Below are positions 17,875 to 26,684 of a DNA stretch of 54,121 nucleotides, piece after piece. The stretch is taken from assembly GCA_938088195.1 (NCBI GenBank), contig CALKEO010000021.1, positions 1 to 54,121 of the forward strand. Reading direction: 5' to 3'. The notes beneath the pieces are model-generated. The model was not told the origin of the DNA, did no database searches, and saw only the letters and a program-made list of their open reading frames with translations. The position numbers and the translations under genes are program-made. Source of the DNA: an uncultured Flavobacteriaceae bacterium (GTDB lineage Bacteria; Bacteroidota; Bacteroidia; Flavobacteriales; Flavobacteriaceae). Positions within the stretch are counted from its first letter, which is position 1, and each line of letters starts with the position of its first letter.

Positions 17875-20400
17875 ATGCATCTTTTAAAAAACTTCTCATT
17901 AATTATTTTTTTTATTTTGAGTTTTAACTCTTATGCTCAGGAAAAATCTTTTGTTAAAGGAAATGAATATGTTTTAGAAGACATTAATGTTTCTGGATTA
18001 AAAAGCTTTAACGAACAAACTGTAATCACTTACACCGGTCTAAGAAAAGGTGATAAAGTTAGGATTCCTGGCGAACAAATTAGTAACATTATAAGTAAGT
18101 TATGGAAACTAGATTTGTTTAGTGATATAAATTTTTATTTAACAAATATTGATGGTGAAAAGGCTAGTATTGAAATTGTTATTGAAGAATTACCTACACT
18201 TTCAGAATTTAAAATCACTGGTTTAAAAAAATCTAAAATTGAAACAATCGTCACTGAAACTGAATTAAAAAAAGGACAAAAAATAACCCAAAACTTTATA
18301 AAAACAACAAAAAACTTTATAGTAAATAAGTATAAAAAAGACGGTTTCTTAAATACAAAGGTTGTTATTGATATCAAGTCCGACTCATCTGATGTCAATA
18401 TGAGTAAAATGTTAATTCGTGTTGATTTAGGCGATAGAGTTAAAATTGATAAAATTAATGTGATTGGAAACGAAGTTTTTAGTTCAAAAAAACTTAGAAA
18501 AAAAATGAAAAATACCAAAACAAAATTATTTGGTAGGTTCTGGAAAAAATCTAAATATATAGAAAAAGATTACAAAGAAGATTTAACTTCCATTTTAGAT
18601 TTTTATAAAGAAAAAGGATATAGAGATGCTCGAATTAATAAAGACACTTTAGATATTGACGGTAAAAATATCACTGTTAATCTTGATATTGAGGAAGGCA
18701 ATAAGTATTATTTTGGACAGATTTCTTTTCTAGGGAATACTGTGTTTTCAGATAATCAACTCTCAAGAGTTCTTGGATTAAAAACTGGAGATACATATAA
18801 CGGCGTATTATTGAAAAAGAGGGTCGCAGATAACACAAAACCTGACGGACAAGATATAACAAATACGTACCAAAATAACGGGTATCTTTTTTCTAGTATT
18901 AACGCTGTAGAGGTCGCTGCTAAAAATGATACTATTGATTTTGAAATAAGAATAATTGAAGGTAAACCTGCGTATTTTAATAAAATAAATGTTGTTGGAA
19001 ATACAAGAACTAATGATCATGTTATTTATAGAGAGCTAAGAACCAAGCCTGGTGAACTTTACAGTAAAGATAAAGTTGTTAGAACAGTAAGAGAGCTTGG
19101 ACAAATGGGATTTTTTGATCCTGAACAAATAAGTCCAGATTTTAAAAATGTTGACCCTAATGCTGGAACAGTTGATATTCAGTACGGATTAGTAGAGAAA
19201 GGTGCTAGTCAAGTTGAACTTCAAGGTGGTTATGGAGGGGGTGGATTTATTGGTACTTTAGGCTTATCATTCAACAACTTTTCTTTAAAGGGATTAAAAA
19301 ATAAAGCTGCTTACAAACCTGTTCCAATGGGAGATGGTCAAAGCCTGTCCTTAAGATTGCAGGCAAACAGATTTTATAGTACTCAAAGTTTCTCATTTAC
19401 AGAACCGTGGCTAGGAGGGAAGGAACCTAGACAATTTTCTTTTTCAATTTCTAAAACAAAACAGTATAGATACGATTACTTTACTGGGCTTGCTAACAAA
19501 GATCAATCGTTTGAAATTTCAGGTGCATCTATTGGTATTACTAAAAGATTAAGAGTTCCTGATGACTACTTTCGATTTTCTCAAGCTTTAAGTTATCAGT
19601 ATTACAATTTAAATAATTATTATACTGGTTTATTCACTTTTGGAGATGGAAAATCTAACAATATTGCCTACACAGCCAGTCTCACTAGAAACAATACATT
19701 TATAAATCCAATTTTCCCTGTTGGTGGATCAAGTTTTGAATTAAGTGCTAAATTTACACTTCCCTATTCTTTATTTAATAATGTGGACTATGCTAATTTA
19801 AAAGATCAAACAGAATATCAAAATGATGATGGCACACCCAATCAGGCTAAAATTGATCAAGAAAAATACAGATGGCTAGAGTTTTATAAAATTAAATTTA
19901 AAAGTAGTTGGTATACAAAAATAATAGACAAATTTGTTTTAAAAACCCATGCAGAATTTGGATTCTTGGGTGCTTACAACCAAGATAGAGGAATTATTCC
20001 TTTTGACAGATTTTTTCTTGGTGGTGATGGTATGTCTCAGTACGCTATGGACGGAAGAGAAACAGTCAGTTTAAGAGGTTATCAAAATCAATCTCTTTCG
20101 GATCAAGATGGATCAACTATTTACAATAAGTTTTCAATAGAATTAAGATACCCCATAACATTAAAACCATCTGCTTCAATATTTGCTTTAACATTTTTAG
20201 AATCTGGAAACGGGTTTAATAGTTTTCGAGAATTTAACCCATTTAATGGGAAAAGATCTGCAGGGCTTGGTGTAAGAATTTTTATGCCAGCCTTTGGATT
20301 ACTTGGAATTGATTTTGGTTACGGTTTAGACAGTCAAGTTGATGGTGGGCTCGATTCTCACGGATGGGAAACGCACTTTGTTATAGGACAACAATTCTAG
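17875..20400 (+). CDS. bamA: outer-membrane assembly factor BamA
   Basis: An 841-residue Omp85 protein. A signal peptide (MHLLKNFSLIIFFILSFNSYAQ) is followed by about five POTRA domains, each with a conserved Gly-rich turn (NVSGLKSFNE, KITGLKKSKIE, NVIGNEVFSS, SFLGNTVFSD, NVVGNTRTND). The C-terminal 16-strand barrel has the lid-lock loop around SLRGYQNQSLS and ends in VIGQQF, an aromatic last residue. It folds beta-barrels into the outer membrane. I chose ATG 17875: the frame is open further upstream, but only as an overlap with uppS that encodes no signal peptide. Two Skp-like chaperone genes follow. Confidence 0.97.
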   Translation: MHLLKNFSLIIFFILSFNSYAQEKSFVKGNEYVLEDINVSGLKSFNEQTVITYTGLRKGDKVRIPGEQISNIISKLWKLDLFSDINFYLTNIDGEKASIEIVIEELPTLSEFKITGLKKSKIETIVTETELKKGQKITQNFIKTTKNFIVNKYKKDGFLNTKVVIDIKSDSSDVNMSKMLIRVDLGDRVKIDKINVIGNEVFSSKKLRKKMKNTKTKLFGRFWKKSKYIEKDYKEDLTSILDFYKEKGYRDARINKDTLDIDGKNITVNLDIEEGNKYYFGQISFLGNTVFSDNQLSRVLGLKTGDTYNGVLLKKRVADNTKPDGQDITNTYQNNGYLFSSINAVEVAAKNDTIDFEIRIIEGKPAYFNKINVVGNTRTNDHVIYRELRTKPGELYSKDKVVRTVRELGQMGFFDPEQISPDFKNVDPNAGTVDIQYGLVEKGASQVELQGGYGGGGFIGTLGLSFNNFSLKGLKNKAAYKPVPMGDGQSLSLRLQANRFYSTQSFSFTEPWLGGKEPRQFSFSISKTKQYRYDYFTGLANKDQSFEISGASIGITKRLRVPDDYFRFSQALSYQYYNLNNYYTGLFTFGDGKSNNIAYTASLTRNNTFINPIFPVGGSSFELSAKFTLPYSLFNNVDYANLKDQTEYQNDDGTPNQAKIDQEKYRWLEFYKIKFKSSWYTKIIDKFVLKTHAEFGFLGAYNQDRGIIPFDRFFLGGDGMSQYAMDGRETVSLRGYQNQSLSDQDGSTIYNKFSIELRYPITLKPSASIFALTFLESGNGFNSFREFNPFNGKRSAGLGVRIFMPAFGLLGIDFGYGLDSQVDGGLDSHGWETHFVIGQQF

Positions 20401-20432
20401 AGTTTTTACGTTATAATGACTAAACAATAAAA

Positions 20433-21191
20433 ATGAATAGACTTTCCTTTTTATATTTCTTAATTATTTTTTTTTTAACAATTGACTCTTCTTTTTCTCA
20501 AAAAGCAGAAAGAATTGGATATGTTAATATGGAATATATTCTCTCTCAAATGGAGGATTATAAGACGGCCAATGCTCAACTTGAAGAAAAAATAGGTAAA
20601 TGGAAAAATGAAATTGAAATAAAAAAAGCTCAAATTAAAGTTCTTAAGGATAGTTTAGAAATTGAAAGGCCTTTGTTGACTTTTGAAATTGTTCAAGATA
20701 GAGAGTCTGAAATTCAATTTGAAGAAAAACAATTAAATGATTACCAAATAAAACGTTTTGGAGTTAATGGGGATTGGGTGACTCAGGAGTTGTTATTAAT
20801 CAGGCCCATACAAGATCAAGTTCTAAATGTTGTTGAAACCATTTCAAAACAAAAAAAGTTTGATAAAATTTTTGATCAATCTGCTGATGCAATTATGTTT
20901 TATTCCGAAAAAAAATACGATATTAGCGACCTGGTTTTAAAAAGTATTTTAAAAACTGAAAAACTTGAAAAGCTTAAAATTGAATTTGAGGATGAAAAAG
21001 TTAATCCTGAGTATGAAGCTAAAAAGAAGTTAATAGAAGAAACCAAAGCCAAAAAAGCTGCAGAAGTAAAAGCAAAAAGAGAACTACTTTTAAAGCAAAG
21101 AGAAGAAAAAAGAAAAGCCTATCAAAAAAGAAAAGATAGTCTGTTAGAACTAAGAAAAAAGAAAAATAACCTAAAAAAAGTTAAAAAATGA
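20433..21191 (+). CDS. OmpH/Skp-family periplasmic chaperone with long basic tail
   Basis: A 252-residue protein with a signal peptide (MNRLSFLYFLIIFFLTIDSSFSQ). An OmpH domain follows (RIGYVNMEYILSQMEDYKTA...), with two long coiled-coil arms and LNVVETISKQKKFDKIFDQSADAIMF. Residues from about 185 on are an unusually long Lys/Glu/Arg-rich helix, strongly basic at the end. Skp-like proteins hold unfolded outer-membrane proteins on the way to BamA, encoded just upstream. The stop overlaps the next ompH gene start (ATGA). Confidence 0.9.
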   Translation: MNRLSFLYFLIIFFLTIDSSFSQKAERIGYVNMEYILSQMEDYKTANAQLEEKIGKWKNEIEIKKAQIKVLKDSLEIERPLLTFEIVQDRESEIQFEEKQLNDYQIKRFGVNGDWVTQELLLIRPIQDQVLNVVETISKQKKFDKIFDQSADAIMFYSEKKYDISDLVLKSILKTEKLEKLKIEFEDEKVNPEYEAKKKLIEETKAKKAAEVKAKRELLLKQREEKRKAYQKRKDSLLELRKKKNNLKKVKK

Positions 21192-21694
21192 AAACTTTTA
21201 AAAAATTATCAATTACTATTTTATTTTTATTTGTAGCAACTACAGTATTTGCTCAAAGTAAAGTTGCTCACATTAATTCACAGGCCTTAATTAGTGAAAT
21301 GCCTGAAGTTAAGGAAGCACAAGCGCAACTAGAAAAGCTGCAAAAGACTTATGCAACAGAAATTGAAGCTTCAATGAAAGAATATCAAACAAAACTTCAA
21401 ACTTATGGTGCTGACCAACAAAATCAGACTGAAGTGACTAACCAAGCTAGAGCTAAAGAATTACAGGGAATGGAACAAAACATTCAACAATACCAACAAA
21501 CTGCTCAACAAGATATTCAAAAAAAACAAGCAGACTTATTAAAACCACTTATCGATAAAGCAAGAGCAGCTATTCAAAAGATTGCTAAAGAACAAGGTTT
21601 TGATTACGTTATAGATGCTACAGAAGGAGGAAGTTTGATTTTAGCAAATGGAAAAGATTTAATGGCAGAGGTTAAAGTAGAATTAGGATTCTAA
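21188..21694 (+). CDS. OmpH/Skp-family periplasmic chaperone
   Basis: A 168-residue Skp-like protein of normal length. The signal peptide ends in TTVFAQ, then comes SKVAHINSQALISEMPE, a Gln/Glu/Lys-rich coiled-coil arm of about 90 residues, and EQGFDYVIDATEGGSLILANGKDL at the C-terminus. It is translationally coupled to the preceding ompH gene by an ATGA overlap. It closes the porG-uppS-bamA-ompH-ompH run, with a strong terminator 24 bases after its stop. Confidence 0.94.
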   Translation: MKTFKKLSITILFLFVATTVFAQSKVAHINSQALISEMPEVKEAQAQLEKLQKTYATEIEASMKEYQTKLQTYGADQQNQTEVTNQARAKELQGMEQNIQQYQQTAQQDIQKKQADLLKPLIDKARAAIQKIAKEQGFDYVIDATEGGSLILANGKDLMAEVKVELGF

Positions 21695-21717
21695 ATTACT
21701 TTTACTACTAATATTTT

Positions 21718-21751
21718 AAACTACCTAAGTTTCCTTAGGTAGTTTTTTTTT
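21718..21751 (+). terminator. intrinsic terminator after the bamA-ompH run
   Basis: AAACTACCTAAG (21718-21729), loop TTTC, CTTAGGTAGTTT (21734-21745): a perfect 12-bp stem with a 4-base loop followed by a continuous T run to 21751. It sits between the second ompH gene and murI and is the clearest Rho-independent terminator in the window. Confidence 0.92.
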
Positions 21752-21762
21752 ACTTTTACTCA

Positions 21763-22533
21763 ATGAATAATGCACCAATAGGAATTTTTGACTCAGGAAT
21801 TGGTGGTATAACTATTTTAAATTCAATAAAAAAAACATTACCAAAGGAAAGTATTATTTATTATTCAGATAATTATAATTCACCATATGGAAATAAATCT
21901 AAGAAAGAAATCGAAAAATTAAGTATCAAAAACACTAAATTTTTAATTGAAAAAGGTTGTAAAATTATTGTTGTGGCTTGTAATACTGCGACAACAAATA
22001 GCATAAGTAAATTAAGAACAAATTTTGATCTTCCTTTTATTGGAGTTGAACCGGCAATTAAACCTGCTGCTATGCAAACAAAAAGTGGCTTAATCGGTGT
22101 GCTTGCGACCAAAGGAACTTTATCAAGTGGATTATTTGAAAAAACAGCTAACAATTATGCATCAGATGTGAAAGTAATTGAAAAAAATGCAACGGGTCTC
22201 GTTGAATTAATTGAGAAAGGTATATTTAGTGGAGAAAAAATTGAAAATATTTTAAAAAAAAACTTGAATCCGATGATTCAAAATAAAATAGATCACCTTG
22301 TTTTAGGCTGTACGCATTATCCTATTTTGATAAAAACAATTAAATCTTTAATCCCTAGTCATATAAAAATCCTGGATAGCGGAAAGGCTGTAGCTAAGCA
22401 AACTAATAGATTATTAATAAAAAATAAATTAGAGTCAAATTTAATCGATCCCTTATACACTTTTTATTGTAACGGATCAGATCAATCTCTTAACAAAATT
22501 TTAAATTTTAAATTTGCAATCAATATTATTTAG
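21763..22533 (+). CDS. murI: glutamate racemase
   Basis: A 256-residue cofactor-independent racemase. The two catalytic cysteines are Cys73 (VVACNTATTNS) and Cys183 (LGCTHYPIL), and the N-terminal IGIFDSGIGG holds the conserved Asp/Ser. It converts L- to D-glutamate for peptidoglycan. The start is only 12 bases after the terminator U-tract, so it needs some readthrough or its own promoter in that AT-rich stretch. The stop is immediately followed by the ATG of the next gene. Confidence 0.96.
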   Translation: MNNAPIGIFDSGIGGITILNSIKKTLPKESIIYYSDNYNSPYGNKSKKEIEKLSIKNTKFLIEKGCKIIVVACNTATTNSISKLRTNFDLPFIGVEPAIKPAAMQTKSGLIGVLATKGTLSSGLFEKTANNYASDVKVIEKNATGLVELIEKGIFSGEKIENILKKNLNPMIQNKIDHLVLGCTHYPILIKTIKSLIPSHIKILDSGKAVAKQTNRLLIKNKLESNLIDPLYTFYCNGSDQSLNKILNFKFAINII

Positions 22534-23421
22534 ATGGAAAAACACATAATTAAATATAAAGAAACGAGCAGAGAAGAAGAACTTGAATTTTACTCAAATA
22601 AATTCTTATCAGAGAAAAGATTAGAATTTATAAAAATTGAAGATGCTAAAAACTTCCCATTAATTCAACAAATTTTTTATTTGCCTTTTGTAAAGAAAGT
22701 AGTTTTAAATAAACGTTCCGTATATATTGAAAAATTAAATATTTTAGAGTGGAATGATGTTAAAAATGAACTATGCAAACAAATTCAGGATTTCCTCAAC
22801 GAAGGGGGGCTAGTTTCTCAGGTTGAATCAAATAAAATTTCGCCTACAACAGTCTATGCAGAAAGCACTCCAAATCCAAATGTGATGAAATTTGTAGTTA
22901 ATAAAAAGATAGTTAAAGGAGTTTATGAATTTAAAAATATTGATGAAACATCAAATGCACCAATTGTAAAATCACTATTTACATTTCCATTTGTTAAAGA
23001 GGTTTTTTTAGACTTTAATTTTATTTCTATTACTCAAAATTCAACTTCAAATTGGGACGAAAATGTCATGGACGTAAGAGAATTTATTCGATCATATATC
23101 GAAGATAATAATATCTTAATTAATGAAGATCTTATTAATACTAACTCAAGTATTGTTGAACTGGATATTGAGAATATTGATGACATTTCTAAAGAGATTA
23201 TTGAAATTATAGAAAAGCATGTGAAACCAGCAGTTGCTTCAGACGGTGGTAATATAGTTTTTCAATCATATGATCAAGAAACAAAGAATGTTAATGTAAT
23301 TCTTCAAGGAGCTTGCAGCGGATGCCCCTCATCAACAGTTACGCTTAAAAGTGGTATTGAAAATATGTTAAAAGAAATGCTTCCAGGGATGATTTCTGAG
23401 GTGAATGCTATAAATGGTTAG
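22534..23421 (+). CDS. NifU-like Fe-S cluster scaffold/carrier protein (Nfu)
   Basis: A 295-residue protein. Residues ~5-90 and ~105-190 both resemble the Nfu N-terminal domain; the second carries the classic ESTPNPNVMKF and FPFVKEVFLD..FISIT. The C-terminal NifU domain (~215-295) has KPAVASDGGNI and the cluster-binding C261-x-x-C264 (GACSGCPSS). It would assemble or deliver [4Fe-4S] clusters to apo-proteins in the cytoplasm. The ATG directly follows the murI stop. The stop abuts that of convergent tsaB (TAG|CTA). Confidence 0.92.
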   Translation: MEKHIIKYKETSREEELEFYSNKFLSEKRLEFIKIEDAKNFPLIQQIFYLPFVKKVVLNKRSVYIEKLNILEWNDVKNELCKQIQDFLNEGGLVSQVESNKISPTTVYAESTPNPNVMKFVVNKKIVKGVYEFKNIDETSNAPIVKSLFTFPFVKEVFLDFNFISITQNSTSNWDENVMDVREFIRSYIEDNNILINEDLINTNSSIVELDIENIDDISKEIIEIIEKHVKPAVASDGGNIVFQSYDQETKNVNVILQGACSGCPSSTVTLKSGIENMLKEMLPGMISEVNAING

Positions 23422-24090
23422 CTATCCTGCTTTAAATTTTTTTAAATAATCTGGATCAAAATAAGCAATATCTTCAAACTTTGATTTTTTAAATTTCTTA
23501 AAAGAAATTAAAATCATTTCTTTTGAAGATGGAAAAGTATCGTAATTTGAAAAAATCAAATTAGAGTTCTTCCTTATCAATCTTTCACATTTTTCTTGAC
23601 CATTTCCAATAAAATATAATTTGTTGTCTTTAGCTAATCCACTGAAAGATTCGCTGTCAATTATCTCTGGAAAAATATCTCTTACTAATTCATATTCTGA
23701 ATTATAAACTGCAGAATACACCTCATCTCTTCTAGCATCCATTACAGGAATTATTAAATCTTCCCGCTGGATATTAAGTTGCCTAGCTAACACTTGAAGG
23801 GTAGGTACTGAAATTAATGGGATTTGTAGGGCATAACATAGTCCTTTTGCAGCGGATACACCAATTCTTAAACCAGTATATGATCCAGGACCACTACTAA
23901 CAGCTATTGCTGATAATTTATTTACAGTGATATTTGAATTTTTTAAAACTTCCTCAATAAAAGAATGCAGCTTTGTTGAATGAGAATAATTCTTTTCGTT
24001 AAGTTCCCTTATAGAAATTAATTCACCATTATTAGCCAATGATATAGAACAATTTGTTGTTGAGGATTCTATGTTTAGAATATAACTCAC
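23422..24090 (-). CDS. tsaB: tRNA threonylcarbamoyladenosine biosynthesis protein TsaB
   Basis: A ~222-residue ASKHA-fold protein. YILNIESSTTNCSISLA at the start and AVSSGPGSYTGLRIGVSAAKGL in the middle are diagnostic, as is PVMDARRDEVY. TsaB is the non-catalytic partner of TsaD and TsaE in making t6A37 on ANN-decoding tRNAs. I place the start at GTG 24090 (MSYILNIE), one codon inside a possible TTG, from the family N-terminus. It lies 9 bases after the TolC-family gene on the same strand, so it is probably at the end of that transcript. Confidence 0.94.
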   Translation of the reverse strand: MSYILNIESSTTNCSISLANNGELISIRELNEKNYSHSTKLHSFIEEVLKNSNITVNKLSAIAVSSGPGSYTGLRIGVSAAKGLCYALQIPLISVPTLQVLARQLNIQREDLIIPVMDARRDEVYSAVYNSEYELVRDIFPEIIDSESFSGLAKDNKLYFIGNGQEKCERLIRKNSNLIFSNYDTFPSSKEMILISFKKFKKSKFEDIAYFDPDYLKKFKAG

Positions 24091-24099
24091 CAAGTAAGA

Positions 24100-25515
24100 T
24101 TAATTAACTGTTATTGGGACTCCAAAATAAAACTCTAAGACTTTTAATTTAAATATGTAATCATATTTTGTTCTTATTAGTTCAGACTGTGCCAACTCAT
24201 ATCTCTGTTTAGCTTGGGTAAAATCAAAAGAGTTCATGGCTCCCACTTGAAATTTATTTTTAGCATATTCAAAAGCTAATTCTCTTGCCTTTATTAACTT
24301 TTTCGAAGCTAGATAAGCTTTGTAAGCTCCTTTTGCATCAGAAAAGGATTGATTAACTGTATTTTCTAAATCTAATTTTTTTTGTTGTAATGAATTTTCA
24401 GTTCTTAAGATGTTAACCTTTGTTCTATTTACATTTGAACGCCTAGAAAAGTTATTTAAAATGGGAACATTTAAACTAAGACCAAAATTTTGACCGGCAT
24501 TTAAGTCAAATTGTTTTGAAAAAGATTGTGGACCTGATGTTGTCATTTTTGTGTAAGGGGCTACTACTCTTTCTCCAGTGCCTTCAACAACACCAATTGG
24601 AGTATAAAAAATTTCATCTGTAGGCACTAATCTGTCAGAATATCCAATTCTCGAGCTGTAAGAATAAAAAGCTGATAAGGTTGGTTTCAATGAAGCTTTA
24701 GATATTTCTAAGTCTTTTTTGGCTATATCAAGATTGGTTTCGAAAATCTTAATCTCTTTTTTATTTGAAACTGCATAATTAAAAATTTCTTCAGGGGTTT
24801 TATTCATAACATCAGAAATGGGAATATCATAAGTTTCATTAGCAATATCAAAATTTTCAAAATCATCAATTAATAATAATTGAGCTAAAGAAATTTTAGA
24901 TAAATAATATGCGTTTTGAGCGTCAACTAGATTTTTTTCTTGAGAAGCCAGATTAGCTTCAATCTCATACAAATCTCCTTTGGGAACAACTCCGGAACTC
25001 ACTAACTCATTTATTCTTTTTAACTCACTATTTGTAATATCCAATTGCAAGATTTGAACAGAAAGTGATTCTTTACTAAATAAAATTTGTAAATATGAAT
25101 TAGCAACCAATAATGCAATGTTTTCAGTCATATCTTCCAACTGATACTGACTAGCTAAAATTGAAAGATTTGCTCTGTGTAACCTGTTAATATTTTGAAG
25201 TCCTCCGTAAATATTTACATTCATATTCAAATTCATTGAAGTAAATTGAGTGGTAACATTTTCTAATAACCCAGTTGTAATATTTTGATTCAGTCCAATA
25301 TTCCAAGAATGATTACTTCCTACATTGATATTGGGTAAAAAATTACCTATAGCTCCTTGTTTTTCAATTTCAGAGCCTGCGTAATCTAGCTTTGACTGTT
25401 TGATTGAAATATTCATTTCGATTGCTCTATTAACGCATTCTTGAAGAGTCCACGTTTGTTGAGCTAATAAGATATTGGGGACAATTACTATAAATAAGTA
25501 CTTTAAGATTTTCAT
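24100..25515 (-). CDS. TolC-family outer-membrane efflux channel
   Basis: A 471-residue protein with a signal peptide (MKILKYLFIVIVPNILLAQ), then TWTLQECVNRAIEMN, the standard start of the mature TolC/OEP family. Two repeated OEP halves of long helices follow (PF02321). KLDLENTVNQSF and FEYAKNKFQVGAMNSFDFTQA are typical of the second repeat. It forms the trimeric channel of a tripartite exporter. The genes for the adaptor, two permeases and the ATPase are directly upstream on the same strand, with spacings of 13 bases or less between them. Confidence 0.95.
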   Translation of the reverse strand: MKILKYLFIVIVPNILLAQQTWTLQECVNRAIEMNISIKQSKLDYAGSEIEKQGAIGNFLPNINVGSNHSWNIGLNQNITTGLLENVTTQFTSMNLNMNVNIYGGLQNINRLHRANLSILASQYQLEDMTENIALLVANSYLQILFSKESLSVQILQLDITNSELKRINELVSSGVVPKGDLYEIEANLASQEKNLVDAQNAYYLSKISLAQLLLIDDFENFDIANETYDIPISDVMNKTPEEIFNYAVSNKKEIKIFETNLDIAKKDLEISKASLKPTLSAFYSYSSRIGYSDRLVPTDEIFYTPIGVVEGTGERVVAPYTKMTTSGPQSFSKQFDLNAGQNFGLSLNVPILNNFSRRSNVNRTKVNILRTENSLQQKKLDLENTVNQSFSDAKGAYKAYLASKKLIKARELAFEYAKNKFQVGAMNSFDFTQAKQRYELAQSELIRTKYDYIFKLKVLEFYFGVPITVN

Positions 25516-25528
25516 GTAATTAAATTAT

Positions 25529-26671
25529 TTAATCGAATTTAGTTCTACCGTCGTCTCTACTATCAACTTCCCCTCTTTTAATTGGTTCCGTTTTATTCCA
25601 AACTTTAATTTTGTCAGATTTTGCTAAACCACTTAACAACTCAGCATTGACTCCATCAGAAATACCTAATTCAACATCTTTTCTAATGAATTTTTGATTA
25701 GAGGTTTCTATTTCAACATATGGTTTTTTTGTTTGAGAATCGTATTGTAATAATGCTTCGCTAATTGCTATAACATCTATTTTTTTATCTGTTACAATTG
25801 ATGCATTAGCGCTATAGCCGGCTCGAACGATATATTCATCATCTAAATAAACTTCACCTTCAATTTTAAACTGAATGGCGCCAGCAACTTCAGTTCCTTT
25901 GGGTGCAATCAATCTTAATTTAGCCTCATATTCTTTATCTTCAATTGCTCCTAAGGTGACTACTAAGGGCATTCCTGTACTCAATTTTCCTACTTCTCCC
26001 TCGTCTACTTGTCCCTCAAAAATCATTTTGTTAAGGTCAGCAATGGTTGCTATTGTAGAACCTGCATTAAAAGTATTTGCTTGTATAACTTGATCGCCTT
26101 CCTTAATAGGAATTTCTAATATAGTTCCTGAAACAGTAGCTCTAATATTGGTGTTTGTAATGGATGATCCACCAGATGAGCCTAATTTAATTATTTGAAG
26201 ATCACTCTTTGCATTTGATAAATTCTGCATGTCTTGATTGTATCTAAGTTCAGAGGCATTATATTCCTGTTCTGAAATGATTTCTTTTTTAAATAATCCT
26301 AGATTTCTGTTAAACTCAATTTTAGAGTTCTTCATAACTATTTCTGCACTTTTTACTCTTCCCTCAGCTGAATTAAGTGTTTGCTCATTGGGAACGACTT
26401 TAATTTTAGCAATTAAATCTCCTGCTAATATTTCATCTCCCTCCTCAACGTATATTTCCTGTATAATTCCAGCTATTTGAGGAACTACGTTCACTTCATC
26501 TTCAGGAAGTACTTTTCCTGTAGCTACAATTTTTTCCTCAATGGTTGTAGTTATTAAATTTTGTGTTTCATAAACAATTGAAGATTTACTATTTGACTTT
26601 ATAAAAAAAGCACTGGCAAATAAAATTCCTCCAATTAGTAAAACAATTCCGATGTATTTTAAATATTTCAT
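25529..26671 (-). CDS. periplasmic adaptor (HlyD/MacA-like membrane fusion protein)
   Basis: A 380-residue protein with one N-terminal membrane anchor (residues ~5-25). A biotinyl-lipoyl-like half motif (EDEVNVVPQIAGIIQEIYVEEGDEI), a helical hairpin, the second lipoyl half (RATVSGTILEIPIKEGDQV) and a beta-barrel domain follow (MIFEGQVDEGEVGKLSTGM). This is the RND/MacA type of adaptor (HlyD_D23-like). It links the inner-membrane MacB-type permeases to the TolC-like channel. It sits between those genes in the operon. Confidence 0.94.
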   Translation of the reverse strand: MKYLKYIGIVLLIGGILFASAFFIKSNSKSSIVYETQNLITTTIEEKIVATGKVLPEDEVNVVPQIAGIIQEIYVEEGDEILAGDLIAKIKVVPNEQTLNSAEGRVKSAEIVMKNSKIEFNRNLGLFKKEIISEQEYNASELRYNQDMQNLSNAKSDLQIIKLGSSGGSSITNTNIRATVSGTILEIPIKEGDQVIQANTFNAGSTIATIADLNKMIFEGQVDEGEVGKLSTGMPLVVTLGAIEDKEYEAKLRLIAPKGTEVAGAIQFKIEGEVYLDDEYIVRAGYSANASIVTDKKIDVIAISEALLQYDSQTKKPYVEIETSNQKFIRKDVELGISDGVNAELLSGLAKSDKIKVWNKTEPIKRGEVDSRDDGRTKFD

Positions 26672-26684
26672 ATTAATTAATTAA

